Shown: positions 49,139-58,803, numbered from the stretch's first letter. The stretch: DNA of 64,000 nucleotides from Pseudomonas sp. R28(2017) (GCF_002112505.1 NZ_NEHW01000002.1:248001-312000); one strand, 5' to 3'. Notes: generated from the letters alone by a model not told the origin. Translations and numbers: made by a program.

Positions 49139-50101
49139 TCAAGCCGAGACGGCCACCAGCAGCCCATCACGCCCGATGTGGTAACGCTGCAGGTCTCGCG
49201 CCAGGGTCAGGTGCCCGGTGTAATGGGCCAGCGCCTCATCACGCACGTCATCAATGCACGGGCTGCGTTTCGGATCCCCCTGGTACCGCGCACTGAAATG
49301 CGTGAGCACCAGGTTCCGCACCCGCGCCGCTTCAGCGAACTGCGCCACCGCCGCCGCCGTGCTGTGGCCAAACGCATTGCCGCTGCGCTCGACGATGGGC
49401 AGGGTGTACGTTGCCTCATGCACCAGCACGTCGGCATCCTGGGCGGCCTCGGCGAGCAACGCCGGATTATCGTTATCGCCGCAGACGATCACCCGCCGCG
49501 GTGGCCGGGAGGCTTTCAGGTAGTCACGCGGATCGAGCCATTGCCCGTCGTGTTCGACCACCAGCCCCTTGGCCAGCTCACCCCACAATGGCCCGCGCGG
49601 GATTCCTTCGGCCTCCAGCCGCTGAACATCCAGGCGTGGTTCGGGGTTCAGTTCGGTGAACACGAAGCCAACGCTCGGTACCCGGTGCGACAGCTGCACG
49701 GTACTGACCTGTAGGTTACCGCTTTGCCACTGCCCCAGGCCCTCGACCGGCAACATGCGCAGCTCGAACGGCAGGTGGGTTGCGCTGGCTGCCAGGCTCA
49801 GGCGCACCCAGTCCTGCAGCGCGCCCGGCAGGATCAGGTCGAGCGGCTCGCTGCGCCCGGCCATCCCGGCGCTGGCCAGCAGCCCAGGCAGGCCGAAGCA
49901 ATGGTCGCCATGCACATGGGTGATGAAGATGCCGCGCAGGTCGCGCATCGAGAGCGAGCTGTGCAGCAACTGGTGCTGGGTGCCTTCGCCGCAATCGACC
50001 AGGTACCAGTGCTTGCCGCTGGCTTCGATGACGGCAGTGGCGCTGACGTTGCGGGCTTTGGTGGGCACCCCGGAGGAAGTGCCCAGAAACTGCAGGTCCA
50101 A
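49139..50101 (-). CDS. rnz: Ribonuclease Z-type metallo-beta-lactamase-fold hydrolase
   Basis: 320 residues from a TTG at 50101; the TTG is supported by GGAG eight bases upstream and by [20 protein letters not shown] being the usual RNase Z N-terminus. The metal motif is [16 protein letters not shown] near 58, with further ligands in LVHEATY and [10 protein letters not shown] (near 205 and 265). RNase Z processes tRNA 3' ends or acts as a phosphodiesterase (BN/elaC type). No partner genes; convergent with the amidohydrolase across a REP pair. Confidence 0.9.
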   Translation of the reverse strand: MDLQFLGTSSGVPTKARNVSATAVIEASGKHWYLVDCGEGTQHQLLHSSLSMRDLRGIFITHVHGDHCFGLPGLLASAGMAGRSEPLDLILPGALQDWVRLSLAASATHLPFELRMLPVEGLGQWQSGNLQVSTVQLSHRVPSVGFVFTELNPEPRLDVQRLEAEGIPRGPLWGELAKGLVVEHDGQWLDPRDYLKASRPPRRVIVCGDNDNPALLAEAAQDADVLVHEATYTLPIVERSGNAFGHSTAAAVAQFAEAARVRNLVLTHFSARYQGDPKRSPCIDDVRDEALAHYTGHLTLARDLQRYHIGRDGLLVAVSA

Positions 50102-50161
50102 TGTTTCGCTCCGTGCGTGGGGGAGCCACACCTTAGACGCAAAGCAGCGGCGCGTCGATGT

Positions 50162-50725
50162 TCAGGGCACGGCAGGGGTGTCCTGGCGCCAGATCAGCTT
50201 GCTGGTGTCATAACCCTGCTTGCGGGCAATCGCCACCAGTTGGTCACGCGTCTGGTCGGTGATCGCCGGTGTGCGCGACAGCAGCCACAGGTATTCGCGG
50301 TTGGGGTGGCCGACCAGCGCCACGCGGTAGTCGTTGTCGTGGTACAGCACCCAGTATTCACCCTTGGTCAGGTCCGGCGCCAGGCGGCTGAACCAGTTGT
50401 CGAAGCGCACCCAGAGCTTGTCGGTTTTGCCCGGGACCTGGGCTTCGGCAATGCCGCGGGCCTCGTTCCATTCGCCGTCCTTTTCCTTGCAGCGGTTGGT
50501 CACGTCGATCCGGCCATCCTCGCGCAAGCCGTAATGGGCTTCAGACTGCACGCAGTTGCGCTGGAAGAACATCGGCAGGCGGGCCAGCTCGTACCAGGTG
50601 CCTTGGTAGCGCTGCAGGTCGACCTGCTCGGTGGTCGGCGGGGTGTGGTGGTCGTCGTTGGAACCGACGCAGCCCATCAGGGCCAGGGTCATGCAGGAAA
50701 GCATCAGGGCCGTGCGCATCGCCAT
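50162..50725 (-). CDS. Lipocalin-family outer-membrane lipoprotein (Blc-like)
   Basis: 187 residues behind a perfect AGGAGG. Lipobox LALMGC puts the lipidated cysteine at C19. The lipocalin signature QRYQGTWYELARLP lies near 38-51, with later strands GEYWVLYHDNDYRVALVGHP and LWLLSRTPAI. Bacterial lipocalins bind lipids or lysophospholipids and are often induced by envelope or osmotic stress. Residue 20 is Val, so the Lol pathway should send it to the outer membrane. Confidence 0.9.
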   Translation of the reverse strand: MAMRTALMLSCMTLALMGCVGSNDDHHTPPTTEQVDLQRYQGTWYELARLPMFFQRNCVQSEAHYGLREDGRIDVTNRCKEKDGEWNEARGIAEAQVPGKTDKLWVRFDNWFSRLAPDLTKGEYWVLYHDNDYRVALVGHPNREYLWLLSRTPAITDQTRDQLVAIARKQGYDTSKLIWRQDTPAVP

Positions 50726-50820
50726 GGCAAACCTCCTGTCAGCGAGTGTGGGGCTCTCTTTGGGTTCGATGCGGGCTCGGCGTAAAAGTTGTATCGGGTC
50801 TCCCTGGTTTGAGTTTTCTG

Positions 50821-50870
50821 GCGCCTGTGAGATCGAGCGCCGCCCGCGCGGCGCTCGATCTCACAGGCGC
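50821..50870. terminator. Very long perfect hairpin between lipocalin and reductase genes
   Basis: Two 23-nt perfectly complementary arms (gcgcctgtgagatcgagcgc... / ...gcgctcgatctcacaggcgc) around a CCGC loop. It differs from the REP core of this window. It sits after the stop of the minus-strand reductase gene and before the lipocalin promoter, so a transcription terminator or mobile palindromic repeat is likely. No U tract. Confidence 0.7.
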
Positions 50871-50899
50871 TGAAAATGCCAAGGCAAGCGCCCCGGCCC

Positions 50900-51535
50900 T
50901 CACCCATTCTCCGGCGGCAAATCAAACGACCCGGTCTCAACTTCCCCCGCCCGCACATAGCGGGCGATGATCACGCCCTTCGGCGTCACCTGCGAATGTA
51001 CCAGGGTGAAAACCCCAGGTGCAGCATCGTCGCCAAACAAGCGCTTGCCATGTCCCAGCAACACGGGGTGAATGAGTAACTGCAGCTCATCGACCAGGCC
51101 AGCGGCAAGCAGTTGCTGCACCACATCGGCACTGCCCTGGGTCAGCAGGTCAGCGCCATCCTGCTGCTTCAGGGCACGTACCGCCGCGACAATATCCGCG
51201 CCCAGCGCATGGCTGTTGTGCCAATGGAGGCTGTCACGGTCATGGGTGGCGACATGCTTGGCCACGCTGTTGAACAGGTTGGCGATGGAAAAATCCTCAG
51301 TGTCGTCCTTCACCTTCGGCCAGTAGCCGGCAAAAATGTCGTAGGTGCGCCGGCCGAGCAGCAATTCGAAAGGCTGGCTGAACAGCGCCTGCATGGCCTG
51401 GCCGAACACTTCCTCGGCATGGGGCACGAGCCAGCCGCCAAAGGTGAAACCGCCGCTGGTGTCTTCCTGAGGGCCGCCGGGGGCCTGCATGACGCCGTCG
51501 AGGCTGACAAAGGCGGCTACGATGAGTTTGCGCAT
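50900..51535 (-). CDS. Dihydrofolate reductase-like (RibD C-terminal) protein
   Basis: 211 residues from the ATG at 51535 with AGGAGAG upstream. The fold markers are MRKLIVAAFVSLDGVMQAPG at the N-terminus, ELLLGRRTYDIFAGYWP near 60, and the C-terminal DLLTQGSADVVQQLLAAGLV and LIHPVLLGHGKRLF. This RibD-C/DHFR-like family (YwjB, YyaP type) is widespread and mostly uncharacterised; NADPH-dependent reduction is assumed. Substrate unknown. Confidence 0.85.
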   Translation of the reverse strand: MRKLIVAAFVSLDGVMQAPGGPQEDTSGGFTFGGWLVPHAEEVFGQAMQALFSQPFELLLGRRTYDIFAGYWPKVKDDTEDFSIANLFNSVAKHVATHDRDSLHWHNSHALGADIVAAVRALKQQDGADLLTQGSADVVQQLLAAGLVDELQLLIHPVLLGHGKRLFGDDAAPGVFTLVHSQVTPKGVIIARYVRAGEVETGSFDLPPENG

Positions 51536-51696
51536 GGGGCTCTCCTGAAAGGCTTGAAGGGGGTGATGATTCACCTATGGTCGAACGGCGCACGGCGATT
51601 TCGACAAGGCATGCAGTCCCGTTTTTGGCACAAGCACGGTCACGCGCCTGGGTTACCATCCACGCTGTGAACCCTTAACCCACAGGAGTGCCGCCC

Positions 51697-52509
51697 GTGA
51701 CCGAGTACACCGCGTTCAAGGTCGAACTGACCGACAACATCGCCCATGTGCAGATCAACCGCCCGGAAAAGATCAACGCGATGAACGCGGCCTTCTGGGC
51801 GGAAATCGTCGACATCTTCCAGTGGATCGAGGACACCGATGCCGTGCGTGCGGTGGTGATCAGTGGCGCCGGCAAGCATTTTTCCGCCGGTATCGACCTG
51901 ATGATGCTGGCATCACTGGCCGGGCAGATGGGCAAGGACGTTGGCCGCAATGCACGCTTCCTGCGCAAGACCATCCAGCGCCTGCAGGCGTCCTTCAATG
52001 CCGTGGACAACTGCCGCAAGCCGGTGCTGGCGGCGGTGCAGGGTTACTGCATCGGTGGCGCCATCGACCTCATCTCCGCCTGCGACATGCGTTACTGCAG
52101 CCGCGATGCGCAGTTCTCGATCAAGGAAATCGACATGGGCATGGCCGCCGATGTCGGCACCTTGCAACGTTTGCCACGTATCATCGGCGACGGCATCATG
52201 CGTGAGCTGGCCTTCACCGGGCGCAATGTGGAAGCCGACGAGGCGCTGCGCATCGGCTTGGTCAACCGGGTCTATGATGATCAGGCCGCGTTGCTCGACG
52301 GGGTCTTTGCCATTGCCCGCGAGATTGCCGCAAAATCGCCGATCGCCGTGGCCGGCACCAAGGAAATGCTCAGCTACATGCGTGACCATCGCATCGACGA
52401 TGGCCTGGATTACATCGCCACCTGGAACGCCGCGATGCTGCAGTCCGAAGACCTGCGCGTGGCCGTGGCGGCGCACATGAGCAAACAGAAACCGTCGTTC
52501 GCCGACTGA
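51697..52509 (+). CDS. Crotonase-family enzyme, probably delta(3,5)-delta(2,4)-dienoyl-CoA isomerase
   Basis: 270 residues from a GTG at 51697 (AGGAG at 51684-51688). Oxyanion-hole segments HFSAGIDLMML near 59 and VQGYCIGGAIDLISACDMRY near 112 are standard crotonase. The later segment FSIKEIDMGMAADVGTLQRL has the Glu and Asp spaced as in dienoyl-CoA isomerase (rat ECH1 E196/D204), unlike plain enoyl-CoA hydratase. It would move double bonds of unsaturated acyl-CoAs during beta-oxidation. It precedes nudC by 36 bp. Confidence 0.82.
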   Translation: MTEYTAFKVELTDNIAHVQINRPEKINAMNAAFWAEIVDIFQWIEDTDAVRAVVISGAGKHFSAGIDLMMLASLAGQMGKDVGRNARFLRKTIQRLQASFNAVDNCRKPVLAAVQGYCIGGAIDLISACDMRYCSRDAQFSIKEIDMGMAADVGTLQRLPRIIGDGIMRELAFTGRNVEADEALRIGLVNRVYDDQAALLDGVFAIAREIAAKSPIAVAGTKEMLSYMRDHRIDDGLDYIATWNAAMLQSEDLRVAVAAHMSKQKPSFAD

Positions 52510-52545
52510 CCGGGCCGGGGGACGCGCAGTAAAGGAACCCCCGAC

Positions 52546-53376
52546 ATGTCAGCTCGCTGGACTACCGCAGTACTCGACCCACAGATCACCGGGGGGCTGG
52601 CCGTGGCCCGCAGCCCGGAAGGGTTCCTGGTGGACGCCAACGGCGCGCTGTTCCCCCGCGACTGGCTCAAGCGCCAGGACCTGGACGTGCTGTGCGAACA
52701 CGGCATCGGCCATTTCGACGGCGAGCCGGTATTCCTGCTGGAACTGCGCAGCGCCGTCGAGGTGCCGGGCTGCAGCTGGCGCAGCCTGCGTGCGTTCATG
52801 CTGGAAGGCGACTTCGACACCTACAAAGTACTCGGCTATGCCGCACAGATCGGCACCTGGGCCCGCGAGCACCGCTTCTGCGGCAGTTGCGGCCAGGCGA
52901 TGACGCAGATCCGCTGGGAGCGGGCGATGTACTGCCAGCCCTGCGACCTGCGCAGCTACCCGCGCATTTCGCCGAGCATGATCGTGCTGGTGACCCGTGG
53001 CGACGAGATCCTGCTGGCCCGTTCGCCGCGCTTCGTCACGGGGGTGTACAGCACTCTGGCGGGCTTCGCCGAGCCGGGCGAGTCGGCCGAGGACTGCCTG
53101 GTGCGCGAGGTGCGCGAAGAGGTGGCGGTGGAGGTGCGGAACATCCAGTACGTCGGCAGCCAGTGCTGGCCGTTCCCGCATTCGATGATGCTGGGCTTCC
53201 ATGCCGAATACGCCGGGGGCGAGATCGTCATGCAGCCGGACGAGATCGAGGACGCCAAGTGGTTCAGCGTCCATGACCTGCCGCCACTGCCGGCCGGGCG
53301 CTCCATCGCCCGGTATCTGATCGACCTATATGTGGCGCGGCGGTTAGGCCTGCCCGAACCAGTGCTGCCACGCTAG
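52546..53376 (+). CDS. nudC: NAD+/NADH pyrophosphatase (decapping Nudix hydrolase)
   Basis: 276 residues. Zinc ribbon [11 protein letters not shown] ... [13 protein letters not shown] (near 107-130) is followed by the NudC SQPWPFP-like [14 protein letters not shown] and the Nudix box [20 protein letters not shown]. It hydrolyses NAD(H) to NMN(H) and AMP and removes NAD caps from RNA. Its last 33 bp overlap the convergent TSUP gene. Confidence 0.95.
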   Translation: MSARWTTAVLDPQITGGLAVARSPEGFLVDANGALFPRDWLKRQDLDVLCEHGIGHFDGEPVFLLELRSAVEVPGCSWRSLRAFMLEGDFDTYKVLGYAAQIGTWAREHRFCGSCGQAMTQIRWERAMYCQPCDLRSYPRISPSMIVLVTRGDEILLARSPRFVTGVYSTLAGFAEPGESAEDCLVREVREEVAVEVRNIQYVGSQCWPFPHSMMLGFHAEYAGGEIVMQPDEIEDAKWFSVHDLPPLPAGRSIARYLIDLYVARRLGLPEPVLPR

Positions 53377-54123
53377 GCGCACGGTCAACGCGAGCACCAC
53401 GGTGATGAACACCGGGCGGATGAACTTGCTGCCGCCGCTGATCGCCGTGCGTGCGCCGAAGAAGGCGCCGACCATCACCGACAGGCCCATGCACAGGCCG
53501 ACGATGTAATCCACCTGCCCGGAAATGATGAACACCGTCAGCGCCGCGATGTTGCTGACGAAGTTCATGCTGCGCGCCACGCCGCTGGCACGCACCAGGT
53601 CGATGGGGTAGAGCAGCAGCGTGCTCACGGTCCAGAACGCACCGGTACCCGGGCCGGCCACGCCGTCGTAGAAACCCAAGGTGAAGCCTTGGGGAAATTG
53701 CCATTTCTTCTTGATCGGCGCATCGGCATCCAGCGGCGCCTTGGGCGTGCCGCCGAACAACAGGTAGACACCGCAGGCGAAGACGATCACCGGCAGCATC
53801 TTGTTCAACCACTCGGCCGGCATGTAGTGCGCCACCACCGCACCGATCGAGGCGCCGACCAGCGTTGCGAACAAGGCTGGGCGCCATTGCGCCGGGTGGA
53901 ACAGCTTGCGCTTGTAGTAGGTGAAGCCAGCGGTGGCCGAGCCAAAGGTCGAGCTGAGCTTGTTGGTGCCAAGCACCAGGTGCGGCGGCATGCCGGCGGT
54001 GAGCAGCGCCGGGGTGGTCAGCAGGCCGCCGCCGCCGGCGATGGCATCGATGAAACCGGCGACGAAGGCGACCAAGGCGAGGATCAGCAGGGTGAGCGGT
54101 TCTACGGTGAGTTCGAAGGGCAT
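53344..54123 (-). CDS. TSUP-family (TauE/SafE) membrane permease
   Basis: 259 residues from the ATG at 54123; RBS weak. About eight membrane segments, including the TSUP hallmarks [20 protein letters not shown] near 18 and [20 protein letters not shown] near 51, repeated as [16 protein letters not shown] and [16 protein letters not shown] in the second half. The family exports or imports sulfite, sulfoacetate or related anions. Substrate not assignable. The 3' end overlaps nudC by 33 bp in antisense. Confidence 0.88.
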   Translation of the reverse strand: MPFELTVEPLTLLILALVAFVAGFIDAIAGGGGLLTTPALLTAGMPPHLVLGTNKLSSTFGSATAGFTYYKRKLFHPAQWRPALFATLVGASIGAVVAHYMPAEWLNKMLPVIVFACGVYLLFGGTPKAPLDADAPIKKKWQFPQGFTLGFYDGVAGPGTGAFWTVSTLLLYPIDLVRASGVARSMNFVSNIAALTVFIISGQVDYIVGLCMGLSVMVGAFFGARTAISGGSKFIRPVFITVVLALTVRLAWQHWFGQA

Positions 54124-54211
54124 GGGTGTCTGGCAGGCAGAGGGCAGGGCGTGCGGCAAATGGCCGCGCTGGAAGAGGACATGGTAAGCCTGGGCGCAAA
54201 CGGTTGCCAGT

Positions 54212-54311
54212 GCCGGCCTCTTCGCGGGCTTGCCCGCTCCCACAGGATCATCACAGGTTTCGAGCACTCTGCAGTACCTGTGGGAGCGGGCAAGCCCGCG
54301 AAGAGGCCGGT
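54212..54311. repeat. REP inverted pair j
   Basis: Opposed REP cores in reversed internal order (gcgggcttgcccgctcccac ... gtgggagcgggcaagcccgc), outer arms ccggcctcttc / gaagaggccgg, between the alpha/beta hydrolase and TSUP genes. Confidence 0.93.
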
Positions 54312-54325
54312 ACAGGCTAATTACA

Positions 54326-55156
54326 TCAACTCTGGATGAACGCCAGCAGATCCGCGTTGATCACATCGGCATGGGTGGTCGGCATGCCGTGCGGGTAGCC
54401 TTTGTAGGTCTTCAACGTGCCATTGGGCAGCAACTTGGCCGAAAGCGGTCCGGAATTCTCGTAAGGCACGATCTGGTCATCATCACCATGCATCACCAGC
54501 ACGGGCTGCTGGATGCCCTTGAGGTCCTCGGTGAAGTCGGTCTGCGAGAACGCCACGATGCCATCGTAATGCGCCTTGGCGCTGCCGATCATGCCTTGGC
54601 GCCACCAGTTGCCGATGATGCCCTCCGACGCCTCCACACCCGGCCGGTTGTAGCCATAGAACGGCCCGGCCGGCACATCGCGGTAGAACTGCGCGCGGTT
54701 GCTGGCGACCTGGGCCTGGAAGCCGTCGAACACCGATTTGGGCAGACCGCCGGGGTTGGCCGGTGTCTGTACCATCAGCGGTGGCACGGCGGCAATCAGC
54801 ACGGCCTTGGTCACCGGGTCACCGGGGTGGCGCGCCATGTAGCGCACCACTTCGCCGCCACCGGTGGAGTGGCCGACATGCACCGCGCCCTGGGTGCCGA
54901 GGTGGGCGACTACGGCAGCCACATCGTCGGCATAGTGGTCCATGTCGTGGCCGTCCCAGACCTGGCTGGAGCGCCCGTGGCCGCGGCGGTCGTGGGCGAC
55001 CACGCGAAAACCTTTGGCCAGGAAGAACAGCATCTGCGCGTCCCAGTCGTCAGCGCTGAGCGGCCAGCCGTGGTGGAAGTGGATGACCGGCGCGTCGCGC
55101 GGGCCCCAGTCCTTGTAGAAGATCTGAACGCCATCCTTCGTTGTTACGTAGCTCAT
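54326..55156 (-). CDS. Alpha/beta hydrolase, non-haem chloroperoxidase/arylesterase type
   Basis: 276 residues. HFHHGWPLSADDWDAQMLFF near 27 is the oxyanion region, GHSTGGGEVVRYMARH near 95 has the nucleophile Ser, VLVMHGDDDQIVPYENSG the acid, and GYPHGMPTTHADV the His. This family includes esterases with incidental perhydrolase or haloperoxidase activity. GAGGAGACACG precedes the ATG. No signal peptide; stands alone between two REP pairs. Confidence 0.88.
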   Translation of the reverse strand: MSYVTTKDGVQIFYKDWGPRDAPVIHFHHGWPLSADDWDAQMLFFLAKGFRVVAHDRRGHGRSSQVWDGHDMDHYADDVAAVVAHLGTQGAVHVGHSTGGGEVVRYMARHPGDPVTKAVLIAAVPPLMVQTPANPGGLPKSVFDGFQAQVASNRAQFYRDVPAGPFYGYNRPGVEASEGIIGNWWRQGMIGSAKAHYDGIVAFSQTDFTEDLKGIQQPVLVMHGDDDQIVPYENSGPLSAKLLPNGTLKTYKGYPHGMPTTHADVINADLLAFIQS

Positions 55157-55242
55157 GGTCGTGTCTCCTCAGTGCAGGAACCGAAGTGAGCTATTGAGAA
55201 TAGGAGGGATTTCGTTCGGCTACCGGATTTGTTGTGGCAGGA

Positions 55243-55338
55243 CCGGCCTGTTCACGGGCACGCCCGCTCCCACAGGTCCTGCGCTTGCCTCAAGGCTTGT
55301 GCGACACCTGTGGGAGCGGGCGTGCCCGCGAACAGGCC
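55243..55338. repeat. REP inverted pair k
   Basis: Opposed REP cores with central cacgcccgc variants (ggcctgttcacgggcacgcc ... ggcgtgcccgcgaacaggcc) between the puuA-like and alpha/beta hydrolase genes, both minus strand. Confidence 0.92.
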
Positions 55339-55348
55339 ATCACCTATG

Positions 55349-56701
55349 TCACATGAACCAGCGGTACTCCCGCGCACTGACTTCCTGCATGAACGCCAGA
55401 TGGTCCTGACGCTTGTTCTCGCAATACACCATCACGAACTCTTCACCCAGCCCCTCGTTGACCGCCGGGTGGCTGCGCATGGCCGTGACTGCGCCGAGCA
55501 TGTCTTTGGGGAAATCGATGCCGCTGCTGCGATCTTCGTTCAGCGGCGCAATCGGTTCCTGCCCGGCATCCAGCCCATGCTCCATGCCACACAGGATCGC
55601 TGCCAGCACCAGGTACGGGTTGGCATCCGCCCCCGCCAACCGGTGCTCGATACGCAGGTTGCGCGCATCCGATTCGGGAATGCGAATGCACGCATCGCGG
55701 TCTTCGAAACCCCAGCTCGCGCGGCTGGCGGCGTTGACCATGGCGCCATAGCGGCGGAACGCATTGTGGTTGGCGGCGAAGATCGGCATGCAGTGCGGCA
55801 GCAGTGCCAGACAGCCGGCCACGGCATGGCGCAACGGGCGTTGCTGGTCGGCGGCCAGCAGGTTGTTGCCGGCCTGGTCGTACAGGCTCACGTGCACATG
55901 CATGCCGCTGCCCGGTGCCTGCAGGTAGGGCTTGCTCATGAACGAGGCGCGCAGCCCGTGCTTGAGCGCGACACCCCGGGTGCTGCGGCAGAACAGGGCG
56001 GCCCAGTCGGCGGCTTGCAGGCCGTCGTCGCAGTGGCCGAAGTTGATCTCGAACTGGCCGGGGCCCAGCTCGGCGGTGATGACGTTGGCATCCACACCTT
56101 GCGCATTGGCGGTCTCGACCATGTCGTGCAGCACCTCGCTGAAGCGCGACAGCCGTTCGATGTGCATGTTGGGCTGGTCGTCCGGGTCATCGCTGAGCGG
56201 GTCGCGGGGGAACTGTGGCAGGCCCTGCTTGAGCGCCCGGTCGAACAGGTAGAACTCCAGCTCGAACGCCACCACCGGGCGAATGCCGCGACGTTCCAGG
56301 CGCTGCAGCACACGGGCAAGGACCTCGCGGGGTTCGAACTCGATGGGTGCGGCGGTGCCGTCGGAGCTGATCAGCATCTGCCCCAGCGGTTCGCGTTCCC
56401 AGCTCACCGGCTTGAGCGTGCCGGGGATCAGGCGGCGGATGGCATCCGGGTCGCCGTCGTTGAAGCAGTAGTCGCCAATCGGGAACAGCCCGCCTTGCAC
56501 ACCCAGCAGCACGCAATTCTGCGGCAGCTTCAACGGGCTGCCAGCGGCGACTTTTTCCAGCATGTCGATGGGGTAGCGCTTGCCATAGAAGTGCCCGGGG
56601 ATGTCCAGGCTGAGCAGGTCGACATGGCTGACGTCGGGATACTGGGCACGGAACGCGCGGACTTCACTGAGCAGATCGGGAAAGCCTGTTGTTTTGGTCA
56701 T
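55349..56701 (-). CDS. puuA: Glutamine synthetase-like gamma-glutamylputrescine synthetase
   Basis: 450 residues, shorter than GlnA and of the GS-III-like/PuuA group. Landmarks: FELEFYLFDRALKQG near 153, GPGQFEINFGHCDDGLQAAD near 215, SGMHVHVSLYDQAGNN near 267, and FEDRDACIRIPESDARNLRI then EHRLAGADANPYLVLAAI near 335-370. Such enzymes ligate glutamate to putrescine or related amines with ATP. It is transcribed after the regulator and oxidase genes, and the agmatine and polyamine genes lie across the LysR junction, supporting polyamine use. Several paralogues exist in pseudomonads, so the exact amine is uncertain. Confidence 0.88.
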   Translation of the reverse strand: MTKTTGFPDLLSEVRAFRAQYPDVSHVDLLSLDIPGHFYGKRYPIDMLEKVAAGSPLKLPQNCVLLGVQGGLFPIGDYCFNDGDPDAIRRLIPGTLKPVSWEREPLGQMLISSDGTAAPIEFEPREVLARVLQRLERRGIRPVVAFELEFYLFDRALKQGLPQFPRDPLSDDPDDQPNMHIERLSRFSEVLHDMVETANAQGVDANVITAELGPGQFEINFGHCDDGLQAADWAALFCRSTRGVALKHGLRASFMSKPYLQAPGSGMHVHVSLYDQAGNNLLAADQQRPLRHAVAGCLALLPHCMPIFAANHNAFRRYGAMVNAASRASWGFEDRDACIRIPESDARNLRIEHRLAGADANPYLVLAAILCGMEHGLDAGQEPIAPLNEDRSSGIDFPKDMLGAVTAMRSHPAVNEGLGEEFVMVYCENKRQDHLAFMQEVSAREYRWFM

Positions 56702-56710
56702 GCTGTGCTC

Positions 56711-57262
56711 TCATCGGAATACCCAGAGGACGCGGGTCGTCTGGTCGGTCAGGTTGGCGTAGCGAAAGTGGCGGTTGGGCGGCAGCTGAAAGCTGTCGTT
56801 GGGCGCGAGGGTCACGGCTTGCTCGTCGTCGGCGAGCCAGAGGGTCAGTTCACCTTCCAGGACGAAACCGCCTTGCTCGGAGCTGTCATCCAGATGCCCC
56901 TCGCCACTGCTGGCACCGGGTGCCAGGTGGCTTTCGAGCATGGCGAAACGGCCGTTGAGGGTGGGCGAGACCAGCACGTCGCTGATGCCTTCGGCGTAGT
57001 AAATGGTGCGTCGCTCACCGGGGCGAGTGACCCAGTCCAGCGCGGGTGGCTGGCTGGCCTGGTAGAAGTAGGTAGTCGGCACCTGCAAGGCTTCGCTGAT
57101 CGCCGTGAGGTCGGCCACGGTGGGCTGCGACAGGCCGCGCTCGACCTGGGACAGGAAGCCCAGCGAGCGCTTGACCTTGCCCGCCAGTTCGTCGAGGGTC
57201 AGGCCGCGGTGCTTGCGCAGGTCGCGGATCAGCAGGGCCAGGCCCAGGGCGTCTTCAGACAT
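56711..57262 (-). CDS. XRE-cupin regulator (PuuR-like)
   Basis: 183 residues from the ATG at 57262. N-terminal HTH (RDLRKHRGLTLDELAGKVKR, SLGFLSQVERGLSQPTVADL) and a C-terminal cupin (GFVLEGELTLWLADDEQAVT to NRHFRYANLTDQTTRVLWVF). PuuR represses putrescine-use genes and is relieved by putrescine. It overlaps the oxidase gene by 8 bp and precedes the synthetase gene by 9 bp, so it is co-transcribed with both and probably regulates them. Confidence 0.9.
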   Translation of the reverse strand: MSEDALGLALLIRDLRKHRGLTLDELAGKVKRSLGFLSQVERGLSQPTVADLTAISEALQVPTTYFYQASQPPALDWVTRPGERRTIYYAEGISDVLVSPTLNGRFAMLESHLAPGASSGEGHLDDSSEQGGFVLEGELTLWLADDEQAVTLAPNDSFQLPPNRHFRYANLTDQTTRVLWVFR

Positions 57263-58544
57263 GATCGCGCATCCTGTACCAGGCCTTGGCCGCCGCTTCC
57301 AGCGGTGCGGCCAGCAGGTCACCGCCTGGGAAGCGGCCGTTGTCGATGCCCTGGTACAAGGCCAGCAGGTCGTCGTCGCCGAGGATTGCATCGCTGACTG
57401 CTCGCGCGGCGGCCAGGGTGGGCAGTACGCCGTGGCCGGAGAAGCCTTGCAGCCAGTAGCGCAGGCCTGCGCGGCCGACGTCCGGGGTGCGCTGGATGCT
57501 GCAGTCGATATGGCCGCCCCAGGCATAGTCGATGGCCACTCCGGCCAGTTGCGGGAACACCCGTTCCAGGTAGGGGCGGGTCGCGCTGGCGACGTCCTTG
57601 GGGATGCCGCCCAGGTAGGTGCAGCCGCCGCCGAACAACAGGCGGTGGTCGGGGGTGAGGCGGAAGTAGTCGGGCACGAACTGGTTGTCGATCACGCAAC
57701 TGTTGCGTGGCAGCAGCGAGCGGGCGAACTCGGCATTGAGCGGCGCGGTGGCCACTTGGTACGAGCCGACGGGCAGCAGCCGGCGCGACAGGCCGCGGTC
57801 GAGGCGGTCGATGTAGGCGTTGCAGGCCAGTACCAGCACCTCGCAGCGCACCTGGCCGTGTTCGGTACGGGCCACATAGCCGTTGGCGCCTGGCTGATAG
57901 TCGAGGACCTGGCTCTGCTCGAAGATGCGCCCGCCATTGGCTTCGATCGTGGCGGCCAGGCCCTGGGCCAGTTTCAGCGGGTTGAGGTGCGCGCCCCTGG
58001 CGTCGTACAGCGCGGCCTGGTAGCGCGGGCTGTCGATCCATTGTGGCAACTCGTCGCGACCGATCAGGCGCAGGGCATCGTAGCCCCATTTGTGTTCGGC
58101 GTCGTGCAGGGCTTCTTCGAGCAGCTTTATCCGCCGTGGCAGCACTGCCGTCCACAGGCTGCCGAGCCGGTAGTCGATGTCGAAACCATGGCGCAGGGGC
58201 AGTTCGCGCATTTCGTCGGCGGCCCAGCACATGCTGTCCCACAGGCGCCGGGTGCGTTCCACGCCCAGGGCTTTCTCCAGTGGCGGCATGTCGCACGACC
58301 AGCCCAGCAACGCCTGGCCGCCGTTACGGCCGGAGGCGGCCCAGGCGACCCGGCTGGCTTCCAGCAGGGTCACGCGCTTGCCGGCCAGCGTCAGGCGCAG
58401 CGCGGTATGCAGGCCGCTGAAGCCAGCGCCGATGATCAGCACATCGGTGTCATGCGGGCCTTGCAGGGTAGGGCGCAGGGGGATGCTGGCGGGGTAGGTC
58501 TGGGCGTAATAGCTGGCGACGTGCTGGGCGGATTGCTTGAACAT
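57255..58544 (-). CDS. puuB: FAD-dependent gamma-glutamylputrescine oxidase (PuuB/OrdL-like)
   Basis: 429 residues. DAO-type FAD oxidoreductase: the dinucleotide-binding start is VLIIGAGFSGLHTALRLTLA near 31, followed by RNGGQALLGWSCDMPP near 73; the C-terminal FAD contact is LRYWLQGFSGHGVLPTLAAA near 375. It oxidises gamma-glutamylputrescine or a similar secondary or primary amine, giving aldehyde, ammonia and peroxide. First gene of a puuB-puuR-puuA unit. Confidence 0.88.
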   Translation of the reverse strand: MFKQSAQHVASYYAQTYPASIPLRPTLQGPHDTDVLIIGAGFSGLHTALRLTLAGKRVTLLEASRVAWAASGRNGGQALLGWSCDMPPLEKALGVERTRRLWDSMCWAADEMRELPLRHGFDIDYRLGSLWTAVLPRRIKLLEEALHDAEHKWGYDALRLIGRDELPQWIDSPRYQAALYDARGAHLNPLKLAQGLAATIEANGGRIFEQSQVLDYQPGANGYVARTEHGQVRCEVLVLACNAYIDRLDRGLSRRLLPVGSYQVATAPLNAEFARSLLPRNSCVIDNQFVPDYFRLTPDHRLLFGGGCTYLGGIPKDVASATRPYLERVFPQLAGVAIDYAWGGHIDCSIQRTPDVGRAGLRYWLQGFSGHGVLPTLAAARAVSDAILGDDDLLALYQGIDNGRFPGGDLLAAPLEAAAKAWYRMRDHV

Positions 58545-58650
58545 GCCTTGGCCTCGTGAAATTTATTGTGGTTATTTTCATGAAAATCTAGCAGGGTTTT
58601 TTCATGGCGCCAGGGCCGTTCGTCTTTGCGTTGTCGTTGGATATATGATC

Positions 58651-58782
58651 CGGGGGCCGCTTTGCGGCCCATTCGCGGGTCAAGCCCGCTCCCACAGAGG
58701 TCGCGCTAGCCCCGAATCCTGTGGCAACCCGCGAATCCTGTAGGAGCGGGCTTGCCCGCGAATGGGCCGCATTGCGGCCCCT
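58651..58782. repeat. REP inverted pair l with outer mini-hairpins
   Basis: Opposed REP cores, each flanked by a self-complementary arm (gggggccgctttgcggccc left, gggccgcattgcggcccc right). The loop contains a third decayed piece (gaatcctgtggcaacccgcg). It lies between the divergent puuB and lysR genes. Confidence 0.9.
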
Positions 58783-58803
58783 TAGGCCCTGACAGGAAAA
58801 ACA

